Below are positions 27,647 through 36,471 of a stretch of 64,000 nt of DNA, piece by piece (position 1 is the stretch's first letter; every line of letters begins with the position of its first letter). The stretch comes from Dermabacter indicis (GTDB lineage: Bacteria > Actinomycetota > Actinomycetes > Actinomycetales > Dermabacteraceae): assembly GCA_001403775.1 (NCBI GenBank), contig CYUG01000012.1, forward strand, positions 98,632 through 162,631. The letters are read 5' to 3'. The translations under genes were made by a program, and so were the position numbers. The notes below the pieces were generated by a model. It was given only the letters and a program-made list of their open reading frames with translations. It had not been told where the DNA came from and did no database searches.

Positions 27647-28237
27647 CTACTTCTTATCGCGGCGGTACTTGCGAAGCTCCCAGCCCATCTGGATCATCCG
27701 AACCGAACCTGCGAGCGCCATGATGAGCGCGCCCGCGATCGCCGCGAGCAGCATCGCCACTCCAAGCGGAAGGTTGAACTGCCACGTGAAGTACTCGAAC
27801 TGCGTGGACACGTTGTTCTGGATCACGAATACGAGCAGCAGGATCAAAAGGATCGCGCCCACGATGAGCGACGCCCACACGACCGCCATGCGCGACTTCG
27901 GCGCGGGCTGAGGGCTGTGCTGCTCGTTCTGCGACTCAGCCGAAGGAGTCGTCTTCGGGGCGTTCTGAGTTTGCTGCACCTGCGAGCTGCGCGGGTTCGG
28001 GCGCGCGGCGCCTCGCGTGGCTGGCTCCGCCTGCGCGGTGGGTGCACCGGGGGTGGTCTTGGGTTCCGACGCCTGAGCCGCCCCACCGTAGCTCGGTGCC
28101 TTCGGCGCTGCCTGCGCCGAGGAAGAAGGTGTGCCCGCGTTGTTCACGCCCGCACCTGCAGGGTTTGCGCGCGTGGCATCTTCAGCCGTGGCGTTGCGGA
28201 AAGAATCAGAGAAACCGTCGTATTCCTTGGAGTTCAT
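27647..28237 (-). CDS. LapA-domain (DUF1049) membrane protein
   Basis: A 196-residue protein with a long disordered, Ala/Pro/Gln-rich cytoplasmic N terminus (1-115) and a C-terminal LapA domain with two helices (VVWASLIVGAILLILLLVFV and LPLGVAMLLAAIAGALIMAL), separated by the typical FVIQNNVSTQFEYFTWQ turn. In other bacteria LapA works with LapB in lipopolysaccharide assembly control; the role in Gram-positives is unknown. One dispersed-motif copy (28062-28079) encodes part of the linker (QASEP). Confidence 0.88.
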   Translation of the reverse strand: MNSKEYDGFSDSFRNATAEDATRANPAGAGVNNAGTPSSSAQAAPKAPSYGGAAQASEPKTTPGAPTAQAEPATRGAARPNPRSSQVQQTQNAPKTTPSAESQNEQHSPQPAPKSRMAVVWASLIVGAILLILLLVFVIQNNVSTQFEYFTWQFNLPLGVAMLLAAIAGALIMALAGSVRMIQMGWELRKYRRDKK

Positions 28238-28355
28238 ACGCTAAGCGTACCCGCCTCGTAAGAATGCACGGTGACAGCCACCCAAAAAAACAGGTGCGGC
28301 AAGGGGCGTGGCAAGCGTCGGACCCCTACCGGTGCGCATGAGACCGAGCCGCGAG

Positions 28356-30029
28356 CTAAGCGCTCCCCGCCGCCAAATCCCGCGCATCGAGAATCCGATA
28401 GCCGTACCCCTGCTCCGCGAGGAACCGTTGCCGGTTTTGCGTGAAGTCCTGATCCTGCGTATCGCGCGTGACCACGGTGTAAAAGTGCGCCTCGCGCCCA
28501 TCGCGCTTCGGTCGCACAATCCTGCCGAGGCGCTGCGCCTCCTCCTGACGCGAACCAAAGGCGCCGCTCACCTGAATGAGGACGCTCGCCTCGGGCAGAT
28601 CGAGCGAAAAGTTCGCGACCTTCGAGACGACAAGCAGGCTGATCTTCCCCTCGCGGAACTCCGCGAAAAGCCGTTCGCGGTCCTTGAGGGAGGTATCACC
28701 CGTCACGACAGGCGCGTCGAGTCGCCCCGCGATTTCCTCGAGCTGATCGAGGTACTGGCCAATCACGAGAATTCCCTCGCCCGCGTGGCGCGCTACGAGG
28801 CGTTCAACAATCGGGAGTTTTTCGGGGCTCGCCGCCGCGAGCCGCTGCCGATCCCGCGGCTCCGCTGCCGCGTACACCTTGCGCTCGGCGCTCGTCATCG
28901 TGACGCGCACCTCCGTCATCTCGGCGGGGGCAATCCAGCCCTGCGACTCGAGGAGCTTCCACGGAGCCTCGTAGCGCTTCGGGCCGATGAGCGAGAACAC
29001 CTCGCCCTCGCGGCCATCCTCACGCACGAGCGTTGCCGTGAGCCCGAGACGCCTGCGTGCCTGGAGATCGGCAGTCATGCGGAACACGGGCGCGGGAAGA
29101 AGATGCACCTCGTCGTAAATGATGAGGCCCCAGTCGCGCGCGCTCACGAGTTCGAGATGCGGGTGAACGCCGCGGCGCTTCGACGTGAGAACTTGATATG
29201 TCGCGATCGTCACCGGGCGAATCTCTTTCGTCGCGCCGCTGTATTCACCGATCTCATTCTCGGTGAGGGAGGTGCGTTCGAGGAGTTCGCGGCGCCACTG
29301 CCTCGCCGAAACCGTGTTCGTGACGAGCACGAGACACGTGCGTTCGAGCGCCGCCATGGCACCCGCACCCACGGTCGTTTTCCCCGCGCCACACGGAAGC
29401 ACAACCACGCCACTTCCGCCATCCGTAAACTGCGCGATCGCCTCTCGCTGATACGGGCGCAACTCCCACGTGCCCGGGGAGTCGCTCAGCGCAATGGGGT
29501 GACTCTCGCCGTCCACGAAACCCGCGAGGTCCTCGACCGGCCACCCGAGTTTGAGGAGCTGCTGCTTGAGGGCGCCGCGCTCACTCGGGTGCACAATCAC
29601 CGTCGTGTCGTCGAGGCGTTCGCCTACGAGTGGGGCGATGCGCTTCGAGCGAAGCACCTCGGTCAGGATCGCGGCATCTTTCGCGAGGAGCACGAGTCCG
29701 TGAGCGGGGGAGTTCTGGAGGCTCAGAACGCCATAGCGGTCCATCGTGTCCGCGACGTCCACGAGGAGAGCCTGCGGAACGGGGAAGCGCGAATGCGTGA
29801 GGAGAGCATCGACGACCCACTCGGCGTCGAAGCCCGCAGCCTTCGCGTTCCACAGGCCGAGGTTCGTGAGGCGATACGTGTGGACGTGCTCGGGTGACTT
29901 CTCGAGCTCCGCGAACGGTGCGATGGCGGCGCGAGCCTGCTCCGCCGCCGGGTGGGCAACCTCGAGAAGGATCGATTTATCGGATTGGACGATGAGAGCG
30001 CCCGTGCCCGGACTTCCCGCGCTAGACAA
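28356..30029 (-). CDS. XPB/Rad25-type DNA repair helicase
   Basis: A 557-residue SF2 helicase of the bacterial XPB group. An N-terminal damage-recognition-like region (1-185) is followed by the helicase core: Q-motif WELRPYQREAI, Walker A GAGKT at 214-218, the DEVH box at 306-309, GLTATLVRED, and the second RecA fold with VVSKVANFSLDLP and QRLGRIVRP. Bacterial XPB unwinds 3'-5' and is implicated in nucleotide-excision-like repair, although its in vivo role is not settled. Its first codons overlap the stop of the membrane-protein gene by 8 bp. The helicase-associated protein at 32583 is the usual genomic companion, here separated by gnd. Confidence 0.94.
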   Translation of the reverse strand: MSSAGSPGTGALIVQSDKSILLEVAHPAAEQARAAIAPFAELEKSPEHVHTYRLTNLGLWNAKAAGFDAEWVVDALLTHSRFPVPQALLVDVADTMDRYGVLSLQNSPAHGLVLLAKDAAILTEVLRSKRIAPLVGERLDDTTVIVHPSERGALKQQLLKLGWPVEDLAGFVDGESHPIALSDSPGTWELRPYQREAIAQFTDGGSGVVVLPCGAGKTTVGAGAMAALERTCLVLVTNTVSARQWRRELLERTSLTENEIGEYSGATKEIRPVTIATYQVLTSKRRGVHPHLELVSARDWGLIIYDEVHLLPAPVFRMTADLQARRRLGLTATLVREDGREGEVFSLIGPKRYEAPWKLLESQGWIAPAEMTEVRVTMTSAERKVYAAAEPRDRQRLAAASPEKLPIVERLVARHAGEGILVIGQYLDQLEEIAGRLDAPVVTGDTSLKDRERLFAEFREGKISLLVVSKVANFSLDLPEASVLIQVSGAFGSRQEEAQRLGRIVRPKRDGREAHFYTVVTRDTQDQDFTQNRQRFLAEQGYGYRILDARDLAAGSA

Positions 30030-30882
30030 CGGGGGCCGGGCGAGTGCCCTCGATGCGGTTGATCATCGACATGAAAAAGAGTGACATGAACGGTAGCACC
30101 GCGGGAATGAGGAGCATGCCGATTCCCGTGATGGTGACGCCGAAAGCGAGAGCAAAGGTCACGAGCCAGGTGAGGATCACGTGCGCGGGCTTCGCGAGGG
30201 CCTTGTTCGCCGCGTCCTTGAAGGCGCCGATCGGTCCCGCGTCGCGCCCCGCTGAGAGATACGGCGCGAGCGAGAAGAAGAACATGCAGGCCAGCGGGCC
30301 TATGAGGGGAATGATGATTGAGAAGAACGAGAGGATGACGTAAAGGAGGAAGGTGAGGAAGGTCTTCCCATGGATCATGCCGCTGCCGATGGTGGGGGTT
30401 TGCCCTCGCGCCACGAGGCCAGCCGACCTCGCCGCGCCGCTCATCCATGCCGCGAGCGGAATCTGGATGAGGATCATGATGGCGTACGCGACGAGGAGGA
30501 AAATGATGATGGCCAGGGCCTCCGTACCGTTACTTTCGCTCGATTCGAAAGCGTTGGCCATGGCCGTGATCGAAGCGAAGTAGCCAACGAAAAACACCCC
30601 AAGGATGATGAGGTAGATGGCTCCCCAAATTACACCGGGAACCACGAGCGCGACCCAGTTCTTCGTGAAGGCCTGCCACGCCCACGAAAACGACTTCGAG
30701 ATGTCGTTGCCAACGTCGGTTCCTGGCGGCGGGCCGTCGTAGGCGCCACCGGTCGAGAATCCGGCATCCGGCTGCTGGCCCTGTGCCTGATATCTCTGTG
30801 GCGAGTAGTGCGGCTGCTGATATTGCTGCCCTGCCTCCGGGTTGCTGAATGTTCCGGGGGTCGTCTCGTACGGATCGGTCAT
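30022..30882 (-). CDS. Integral membrane protein with Gln/Pro-rich N terminus
   Basis: A 286-residue protein: a disordered N terminus rich in Q, P and Y (about 1-60), then about five transmembrane helices (VALVVPGVIWGAIYLIILGV, IIFLLVAYAIMILIQIP, FLTFLLYVILSFFSIIIPL and two more). Similar proteins are common in actinobacteria without known function. It overlaps the XPB gene start by 8 bp, so the two are translated from one message. It diverges from gnd. Confidence 0.82.
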   Translation of the reverse strand: MTDPYETTPGTFSNPEAGQQYQQPHYSPQRYQAQGQQPDAGFSTGGAYDGPPPGTDVGNDISKSFSWAWQAFTKNWVALVVPGVIWGAIYLIILGVFFVGYFASITAMANAFESSESNGTEALAIIIFLLVAYAIMILIQIPLAAWMSGAARSAGLVARGQTPTIGSGMIHGKTFLTFLLYVILSFFSIIIPLIGPLACMFFFSLAPYLSAGRDAGPIGAFKDAANKALAKPAHVILTWLVTFALAFGVTITGIGMLLIPAVLPFMSLFFMSMINRIEGTRPAPVV

Positions 30883-31030
30883 GATGTCTCCTCTGTTCGG
30901 CTCTCAAGCCGGGACCGTTGGCCCCTATTATGGCGCATCTGGGCTGTACACAGCACGGGCTTTTAGACTGTCTCGTGAACGAGCGCCGCGTCGCGCCATT
31001 TTCACCACGAACCGAAGGAGCCGCACGAGC

Positions 31031-32491
31031 ATGGTCAACTTTGATCCCGCCCCCCACTCTGTTGCCGATATCGGCGTGACCGGCATGGCGGTCATGGGCT
31101 CGAACCTCGCCCGCAACCTCGCCCGCAACGGCTTTAAGGTTGCCATTCACAATCGCTCTGTCGAGAAGACCGAACGCGTGATCGCTGAGCACGGCCAGGA
31201 CGGCGAATTTTACCCCTCGGAGACGATGGACGAGTTCGTTGCGTCGCTCCAGAAGCCGCGCGTGGCGATCATCATGGTCAAGGCGGGTAAGGCGACCGAT
31301 GCGGTGATCGAAGAGCTCGCGACCCGCATGGATGAGGGCGACATCATCGTGGACTGCGGCAACGCGCTGTTCAGTGACACCCTCCGCCGCGAGCAGGAGC
31401 TTCGGGCACGCGGCCTCCATTTCGTGGGGTCGGGCGTGTCCGGTGGCGAAGAGGGCGCCCTTAACGGCCCCTCGATTATGCCCGGCGGCTCGAAGGCGAG
31501 TTACGACCGCCTCGGCCCGATGTTCGAGAAGATCTCCGCGCACGTGGACGGTGTTCCGTGCTGCACCCACGTGGGGGAGAACGGCGCGGGCCACTTCGTG
31601 AAGATGGTCCACAACGGCATCGAATACGCCGACATGCAGGTCATCGCCGAAGCGTACGATCTCATGAGCAAGGCGCTTGGCATGAGCGCCCCTGACGTCG
31701 GCAAGGTCTTCGAGAAGTGGAACGAAGGCAACCTTAATTCCTTCCTCATCGAGATCACGGCGGCCGTGCTTACCCACACCGATAACGTCACAGGTAAGCC
31801 GTTCGTGGACATCATCCTTGATCAGGCCGGTCAGAAGGGCACGGGCGCGTGGACGTCAAAGACGGCCCTTGACCTCGGCATTCCCGTGACCGGCATCGCC
31901 GAAGCGACCTTCGCCCGCTCGACCTCGGGCGGCACCGAGCAGCGCGAGGCTGGCCGTGCCGTGCTCAAGGGCGAGGCGCAGACGATCAAGATTGACGACG
32001 CCGAGCAGTTCATCAGCGACCTCCAGCAAGCGCTGTATGCAGCGAAGCTCGTGAGCTACTCCCAAGGCTTTGACGAGATCAAGGCCGGGGCGAAGGAGTA
32101 CGGCTGGGATATCAAGCTTGGCGACATGGCACGCATCTGGCGCGGCGGCTGCATCATTCGCGCGGGCTTCCTCAACCGCATCACCGAAGCCTACGAGCGT
32201 AACCCCGAGCTTCCGCTTCTGCTTGCCGATGAGTACTTCACCGCAGAGATCACGAAGTGCATCCCCGCGTGGCGTCGCATCGTTGCGTTTGCGGCAGCCG
32301 TCGGAATCCCGGCCCCCGTGTTCTCCTCGACCCTCGCGTACTATGACGCGGTGCGAGCCGAGCGCCTCCCCGCGGCGCTCGTGCAGGCGCAGCGCGACTA
32401 CTTTGGTGCGCACACCTACCGGCGCGTGGATGCGGAGGGCTCATACCACGTGGAGTGGACGGGCGATCGCACGGAAACCCGCCAGGACTGA
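31031..32491 (+). CDS. gnd: 6-phosphogluconate dehydrogenase (decarboxylating)
   Basis: Oxidises 6-phosphogluconate to ribulose 5-phosphate and CO2 in the pentose phosphate pathway. The 486-residue protein has the NADP-binding GMAVMG loop near residue 18, the substrate signature GVSGGEEGALNGPSIMPGG, and KMVHNGIEYADMQ with the catalytic lysine and the adjoining HNG. Length and the closing FGAHTYRRVDAEGSYHVEW fit the long-chain NADP form. The ATG at 31031 is preceded by GAAGGAG; longer in-frame extensions overlap the divergent gene's promoter. Confidence 0.96.
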   Translation: MVNFDPAPHSVADIGVTGMAVMGSNLARNLARNGFKVAIHNRSVEKTERVIAEHGQDGEFYPSETMDEFVASLQKPRVAIIMVKAGKATDAVIEELATRMDEGDIIVDCGNALFSDTLRREQELRARGLHFVGSGVSGGEEGALNGPSIMPGGSKASYDRLGPMFEKISAHVDGVPCCTHVGENGAGHFVKMVHNGIEYADMQVIAEAYDLMSKALGMSAPDVGKVFEKWNEGNLNSFLIEITAAVLTHTDNVTGKPFVDIILDQAGQKGTGAWTSKTALDLGIPVTGIAEATFARSTSGGTEQREAGRAVLKGEAQTIKIDDAEQFISDLQQALYAAKLVSYSQGFDEIKAGAKEYGWDIKLGDMARIWRGGCIIRAGFLNRITEAYERNPELPLLLADEYFTAEITKCIPAWRRIVAFAAAVGIPAPVFSSTLAYYDAVRAERLPAALVQAQRDYFGAHTYRRVDAEGSYHVEWTGDRTETRQD

Positions 32492-32502
32492 CTCTTTCTC
32501 CT

Positions 32503-32566
32503 GAATTGCATAGGGGTTGTGGGGGTTATTTTCCGCAACGAAACCCCCACAACCCCTATGCAATTC
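32503..32566. terminator. Perfect 25-bp inverted repeat between convergent genes (likely bidirectional terminator)
   Basis: Arms at 32503-32527 and 32542-32566 are exactly complementary over 25 bp around a 14-bp loop; each begins or ends with GAATTGCATAGGGGTTG. It lies between the stops of gnd (32491) and the helicase-associated gene (32583). It lacks a clear U-tract, so the stem alone, rather than classic intrinsic termination, may block both transcripts. Confidence 0.7.
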
Positions 32567-32582
32567 ACTAAGGAGGGCGTGG

Positions 32583-34796
32583 TTAGGGCAGGAGCACCCG
32601 GTGGATCAGCACCGTGAACTCCTCGCCCGACTCCACATCTCTCGCACGGAGCCTTCCGCCCTCGAGTGCGAGCGGCGCGACCCACAGCACACTCGTGCCT
32701 CCGCGGCCATCGACGATCCCGATCTGCACCTCGCATTCCTCCGCGATCGCGGCGAGAAGTCGCTGCGGAACACTGACTTCTTCGAGACGCCCCGCCTCGG
32801 CGGCGCGAATCCGCGCGAGCGCCTCGGTGGGGTCAACATCGAGGATCTGCTCGCGACCGTCGGACTCGAGCTCGAGCCCCACGGGACCACCGCGTACCGC
32901 TCCGAGCGCGCGCTCGTCCACACCCGCACCCGCCGCGAGCGGTGCAAGCCCAGCCGCGCGCGCCGAAGCCATCACGAAACCCGGATCCCCGCGTGAAATG
33001 ACGACGGTCGGGGCGAGGCGCGTGAGCCCGAGCTTCGCGGCCTCACTCGAGGCCATGAGCCGATCCAGATGCTCTTCTTCGCCCGTGATGTACGAGGTCG
33101 CGGGGCCGACGGTGACTTGACCGCGCTTGCGTGCCTCATCCCGCACGAGGTATTCGAGAACCTCGGGAACGCCCGTGAGCGAAAGCGCCGCGAGCTCCTG
33201 AAGAAGCTCGTCGGCGGAGCCACCGGCGCGAAGCCCTCGCGCGATCGACTCACCTGTGACACGCGCGACGATGCCCGCTCCGCGCGAGATCACCTCTGTC
33301 CACTCGAGTACCGCCGTGACGCGCGGTCCCGGAAGACCCGGAACGGTCACGGTGAGGTCAGAATCGAGAAGCACCTGTTCAACGGGTGCGGGAAGCATCG
33401 CGCCGAGGGCACTCTCGAGGGCGTTAATCGCGTCCACCTCGTCGAGCGCGAGGGAATCGAGGGCCGCGGGCGCGAGGGCACTCGGCACATCGTCGACGAC
33501 GAGACCGAATGCCTGAGCCTCGCGTGTGAAGGCATACGCCTCCTCGAGGATCGCCGCGCGCTGCACCGTGGGAAACGCCCACGCGAGCGACTCCGCGAGA
33601 CTCGCCGCGCTCGCCTCCCGCTCGGGATAGTCCGCAAGGTGGCGCAGCATGTGCCGCCGCCGCACTTTTACCCCTTTTCTTCCGACGCTTGCCGAGAGCG
33701 CGGCGCGTGGACCTTCGCCCGTGCGTGCCTCTCCTTCGTGAACGCCGTCGAGGTTTACCTCGCCGAATCGAGTGCCGGCGAGAGCGCCAAGGTAGTTGGA
33801 GCGGAGATACGCCGAGCACAGATCGGCCCAGCGGCGCGCGGGGGAGGCGTCGGAAAACTCCTCGAATTCGCGTGTGACCTGCCACGTTTCACCGTCGTTC
33901 CCGATGAGCCCGCCCACCCACGCGGCGTGAATGACGCTCGTCCAGGTCTCGTGGCGTGTGCCTGCGGCGGAGGCGAGGCGGCGCGCGTCGCGCAGGGGGA
34001 TGCCGCCTCGCTTAAGAACTGACGGCGGGTCGGCGTGCCACGTACCGATCGTCGAGGCGATGCGGCTTGCCTCGAGTGCGGCCTCGATTGCTTGGGCGTT
34101 GCGCGCGCCTTCGAAACGCTCAGGTGGGGCTTCTGGGCCGGGCGTTGGGGCTTGAGCGTAGGTGCGGTGGACGATCCCGTCGCGAAGTTCGAGGTGAACG
34201 GTGCGGGGGATGAGCAGGCGCGGGCCGTCCGGGCCATTGACCTTCGTGACGAGGCGAGCTTTGGTGAGGTGCTTCGCGAGCGACGAGGTGGGGGAGCCCG
34301 TGACGCGCGCGGGGGCGAACGCGAGAGAGCTCGCGATGTCGCGAAGCTCGATGGGGAGGCTTTCGACTATTGCCCGTGCCTCATCGGGAGCGGGGTCGTT
34401 TGAGAAGCGCGGCGCGAGCCCCGCGGGGTGGGGGAGGGCGTCGGCGAGGGCTCGCACGGGAATCAGGGAGCGGCCGCTTTCGTCGGTGTACACGAGGCCG
34501 AGGGTCGCGAGCCGATACACGTGAGGCGCGATCTGCTCGGTTGAAGCGCTCACGGCGCGTGCGAGCTGCTCGGGCGTGACGGGCCCCGCGTAGGCGGCGA
34601 AGACTTCGGCGAGTTGAAGCTCGGGAAGAACAAGGCTCCCGATGGCCCTCAGGACGCTGCCCGGCTGCGCTGCGCGCGCGGCAAGCGGGGCGATCCCGAG
34701 CGGAATGGGGGAGGTGAGATCGTGGCGCGCACGCAAGAGTTCGATGAGCCGTGCGTCATCGAACTCTCTGAAGGCATCGGCAAGAGTGCGGGCCAT
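32583..34796 (-). CDS. Helicase-associated (XPB partner-like, Helicase_C_3) protein
   Basis: A 737-residue actinobacterial protein that typically sits beside the XPB helicase gene. The N terminus (MARTLADAFREFDDARLIEL) and several winged-helix-like segments are recognisable. The C-terminal Helicase_C_3 / XPB-Ssl2 N-terminal-like region includes VLLDSDLTVTVPGLPGP and the EVLEYLVRDEARKRGQV stretch with SYITGEEEHLDRLM. It has no ATPase motifs. A role as a DNA-binding or regulatory partner of XPB is inferred from family and context. Codons for LSASVGRKG include a copy of the dispersed motif (33680-33693). Confidence 0.85.
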   Translation of the reverse strand: MARTLADAFREFDDARLIELLRARHDLTSPIPLGIAPLAARAAQPGSVLRAIGSLVLPELQLAEVFAAYAGPVTPEQLARAVSASTEQIAPHVYRLATLGLVYTDESGRSLIPVRALADALPHPAGLAPRFSNDPAPDEARAIVESLPIELRDIASSLAFAPARVTGSPTSSLAKHLTKARLVTKVNGPDGPRLLIPRTVHLELRDGIVHRTYAQAPTPGPEAPPERFEGARNAQAIEAALEASRIASTIGTWHADPPSVLKRGGIPLRDARRLASAAGTRHETWTSVIHAAWVGGLIGNDGETWQVTREFEEFSDASPARRWADLCSAYLRSNYLGALAGTRFGEVNLDGVHEGEARTGEGPRAALSASVGRKGVKVRRRHMLRHLADYPEREASAASLAESLAWAFPTVQRAAILEEAYAFTREAQAFGLVVDDVPSALAPAALDSLALDEVDAINALESALGAMLPAPVEQVLLDSDLTVTVPGLPGPRVTAVLEWTEVISRGAGIVARVTGESIARGLRAGGSADELLQELAALSLTGVPEVLEYLVRDEARKRGQVTVGPATSYITGEEEHLDRLMASSEAAKLGLTRLAPTVVISRGDPGFVMASARAAGLAPLAAGAGVDERALGAVRGGPVGLELESDGREQILDVDPTEALARIRAAEAGRLEEVSVPQRLLAAIAEECEVQIGIVDGRGGTSVLWVAPLALEGGRLRARDVESGEEFTVLIHRVLLP

Positions 34797-34838
34797 GCCT
34801 TCAGCCTATCCCCTAGGATGGAGGGGCCCTTCGGGCAA

Positions 34839-34911
34839 GCCCCCATAGCCCAATGGCAGAGGCAGAAGACTTAAAATCTTTTCAGTGTGGGTTCGAGTCC
34901 CACTGGGGGTG
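34839..34911 (+). tRNA. tRNA-Leu (anticodon TAA), short variable arm
   Basis: Acceptor GCCCCCA/TGGGGGT (one G-U pair at the end), D-arm GCC/GGC, anticodon stem GAAGA/TCTTT with loop CTTAAAA, T-arm GTGGG/CCCAC around TTCGAGT. The anticodon TAA reads UUA. The variable region is only about 5 nt (TCAGT), whereas bacterial tRNA-Leu usually has a long type II arm; similar short-arm tRNA-Leu(TAA) genes are known in actinobacteria. CCA is not encoded. The 3' end is duplicated by the adjacent IS insertion. Confidence 0.9.
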
Positions 34912-34914
34912 CTG
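34900..34914. repeat. 15-bp target-site duplication, left copy
   Basis: CCACTGGGGGTGCTG ends the tRNA-Leu T-arm and acceptor region and abuts the left end of the IS. An identical copy is at 36347-36361. A length of 15 bp is within the range recorded for IS481-family elements. Confidence 0.85.
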
Positions 34915-36346
34915 TGTCATGAGTCGCGTCATGCTTGACGCATGAGTCGCGACATGCTGGACGGGCCGGCATCCCAGTTGTTTTTGTTCTGGGGTGCCGG
35001 TTTTGTTCATTTGGGGTAGAGCGGTGGGTCGCCGTGTTTCCAGTAGGCCTTTTGGTAGTCGCGGGCGGTGTCGATGTAGTGCTCGGTGAGTACTTCTCCG
35101 GTTTCAACCAGTGATGTGATGATGTGGTTGTCGGTGATGACCATGAGAATTTTCTTGTGTTTGTAGGCGCGTCCGATGCCGAGGTGGAAAAGTTTGCCGG
35201 CGTAGCGCACGCTGACTTTGCCGTTTTTGTCGATTGTGTCGTTTCGGGTTCGCCATTCTTCTTTGGGGTTGTTGTTGGGTGTGGCTTTGACTCCGGTGGT
35301 GTATGCCTGCTGTGGGGTGCGTCTGCCCAGGGCGCGGTGGGGTCGGGTGCAGTTGTAGTATTGGCGAAACTCATTGAGGAGTTGTTGCAGCTCATCAATG
35401 TTTTGTGCTGGGGGTCGGGCTTTAATCCATTTTTTGAGGGTTTGGTGGAACCGCTCAATTTTTCCTTGGGTTTGAGGGTGGCCTGGCCGGCCGTTTTTCT
35501 GTTGGATTTTGTGTGCGACGAGCACTTTTTCGAAAGCGTTTCTCCCACCTTTGCGTCCGGCTAGGCGTGCGGTGAATACCAGTGCGTTGTCCGTAAGCGT
35601 GGATGCTGGCGGGTCGTATGTGTGGATTAAGCGTGTGAGTTCGGCGGCGACGGCGGGGCCTGTGAATGCGGCGGCCGCGGTGATTGACAACAGGTATCGC
35701 GAGTGGTCATCGAGGAAGTCGAGGACTTCAATGCGTGTGTTGTCGGCAAGGAAGAGGTGGGTGATGTCGGCTTGCCAGCATTCGTTGGGCATTGCGGCCT
35801 CGAAGCGGATGTAGGAGCTTTTTGGCTTCTTTTGCGGCTGCGGGGTGATCAGGCCTTCGTTGGTGAGGATGCGACGGATCGTCGAAGTTGACGGGGTGCG
35901 TTTGCCGGCCTGTTCGAGGTGGTAGGCGATGGTTTCGGGTCCTGCGTCAAGTCCGTGCCGGGTGAGCTGTTTGCGGATATCGATGATTTCGTTGCGCAAC
36001 GCGTCCGGTACCGCGTGTGGGTGGGTGTGAGGGGCACGTGATTTCGGTGCGATTGCCTCGGCGCCGCCTGCGTCGTAGGCGTTGAGTATCTGGTGGACGC
36101 GTTGGCGTGAGATGCCAAAGCGTTTGGCGACGTTGGTGGGTGTGCCGCCTTGGTTTTGAACGGCTCTGACGATGGCGAGGTTGCGGTTGGGACTGTTCAT
36201 GGTGTCAACCATGTCCCGACTCACCAGTCAAGCGTCACCGACACGAGTGAGGTAACCCTAAGTGTCAACAGTGACGCGACTGACCTGTCAAGGATCACAA
36301 CGCCTTCCCCAGGCACACCCCGTCAAATATGTCATGACCTCGGACA
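34915..36346. mobile_element. IS481-family insertion sequence
   Basis: A 1432-bp element. The left end begins TGTCATGAGTCGCGTCATG and the right end, read inward, TGTCCGAGGTCATGACAT; about 18 of the first 26 bases match, and both begin with the TGT typical of this family. One transposase gene fills it. A subterminal motif close to GAGTCGCGACATGCTTGAC is repeated twice in tandem on the left (34918-34940, 34941-34963) and three more times in inverted orientation on the right (36201-36225, 36225-36249, 36262-36287), besides the terminal copy. These are likely transposase-binding sites. Insertion at the tRNA 3' end leaves the tRNA intact. Confidence 0.88.
35007..36200 (-). CDS. IS481-family transposase
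   Basis: A 397-residue DDE transposase. An N-terminal helix-turn-helix (NVAKRFGISRQRVHQILNAY) precedes the rve catalytic domain with D145 in WQADITHLF, D204 in LTDNALVF and E249 in GKIERFHQTLK. The frame also allows starts 12 and 24 bases upstream. I chose the ATG at 36200 because the upstream codons lie inside a subterminal repeat copy (36201-36225), which would then be in the promoter and could let transposase regulate itself. The gene appears intact. Confidence 0.92.
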   Translation of the reverse strand: MNSPNRNLAIVRAVQNQGGTPTNVAKRFGISRQRVHQILNAYDAGGAEAIAPKSRAPHTHPHAVPDALRNEIIDIRKQLTRHGLDAGPETIAYHLEQAGKRTPSTSTIRRILTNEGLITPQPQKKPKSSYIRFEAAMPNECWQADITHLFLADNTRIEVLDFLDDHSRYLLSITAAAAFTGPAVAAELTRLIHTYDPPASTLTDNALVFTARLAGRKGGRNAFEKVLVAHKIQQKNGRPGHPQTQGKIERFHQTLKKWIKARPPAQNIDELQQLLNEFRQYYNCTRPHRALGRRTPQQAYTTGVKATPNNNPKEEWRTRNDTIDKNGKVSVRYAGKLFHLGIGRAYKHKKILMVITDNHIITSLVETGEVLTEHYIDTARDYQKAYWKHGDPPLYPK

Positions 36347-36361
36347 CCACTGGGGGTGCTG
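36347..36361. repeat. 15-bp target-site duplication, right copy
   Basis: CCACTGGGGGTGCTG, identical to 34900-34914, directly follows the right IS end. Confidence 0.85.
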
Positions 36362-36471
36362 CGCTACCGGGTCCCTGCCCTCGCGCACGAGGCCGTGATA
36401 TGACGGTGGTGTGGGGTCGTCGCGGTCGACGGCTCGCGCAAAAGGCAACGGCGAAAGGGACGTGAACGGTC

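Noticed and set aside
34900-36361. Integrative element with attL/attR at tRNA-Leu
   Set aside because: The direct repeats abut TGT-starting inverted repeats of an IS481 element, and no integrase gene is present, so a target-site duplication is the simpler reading.
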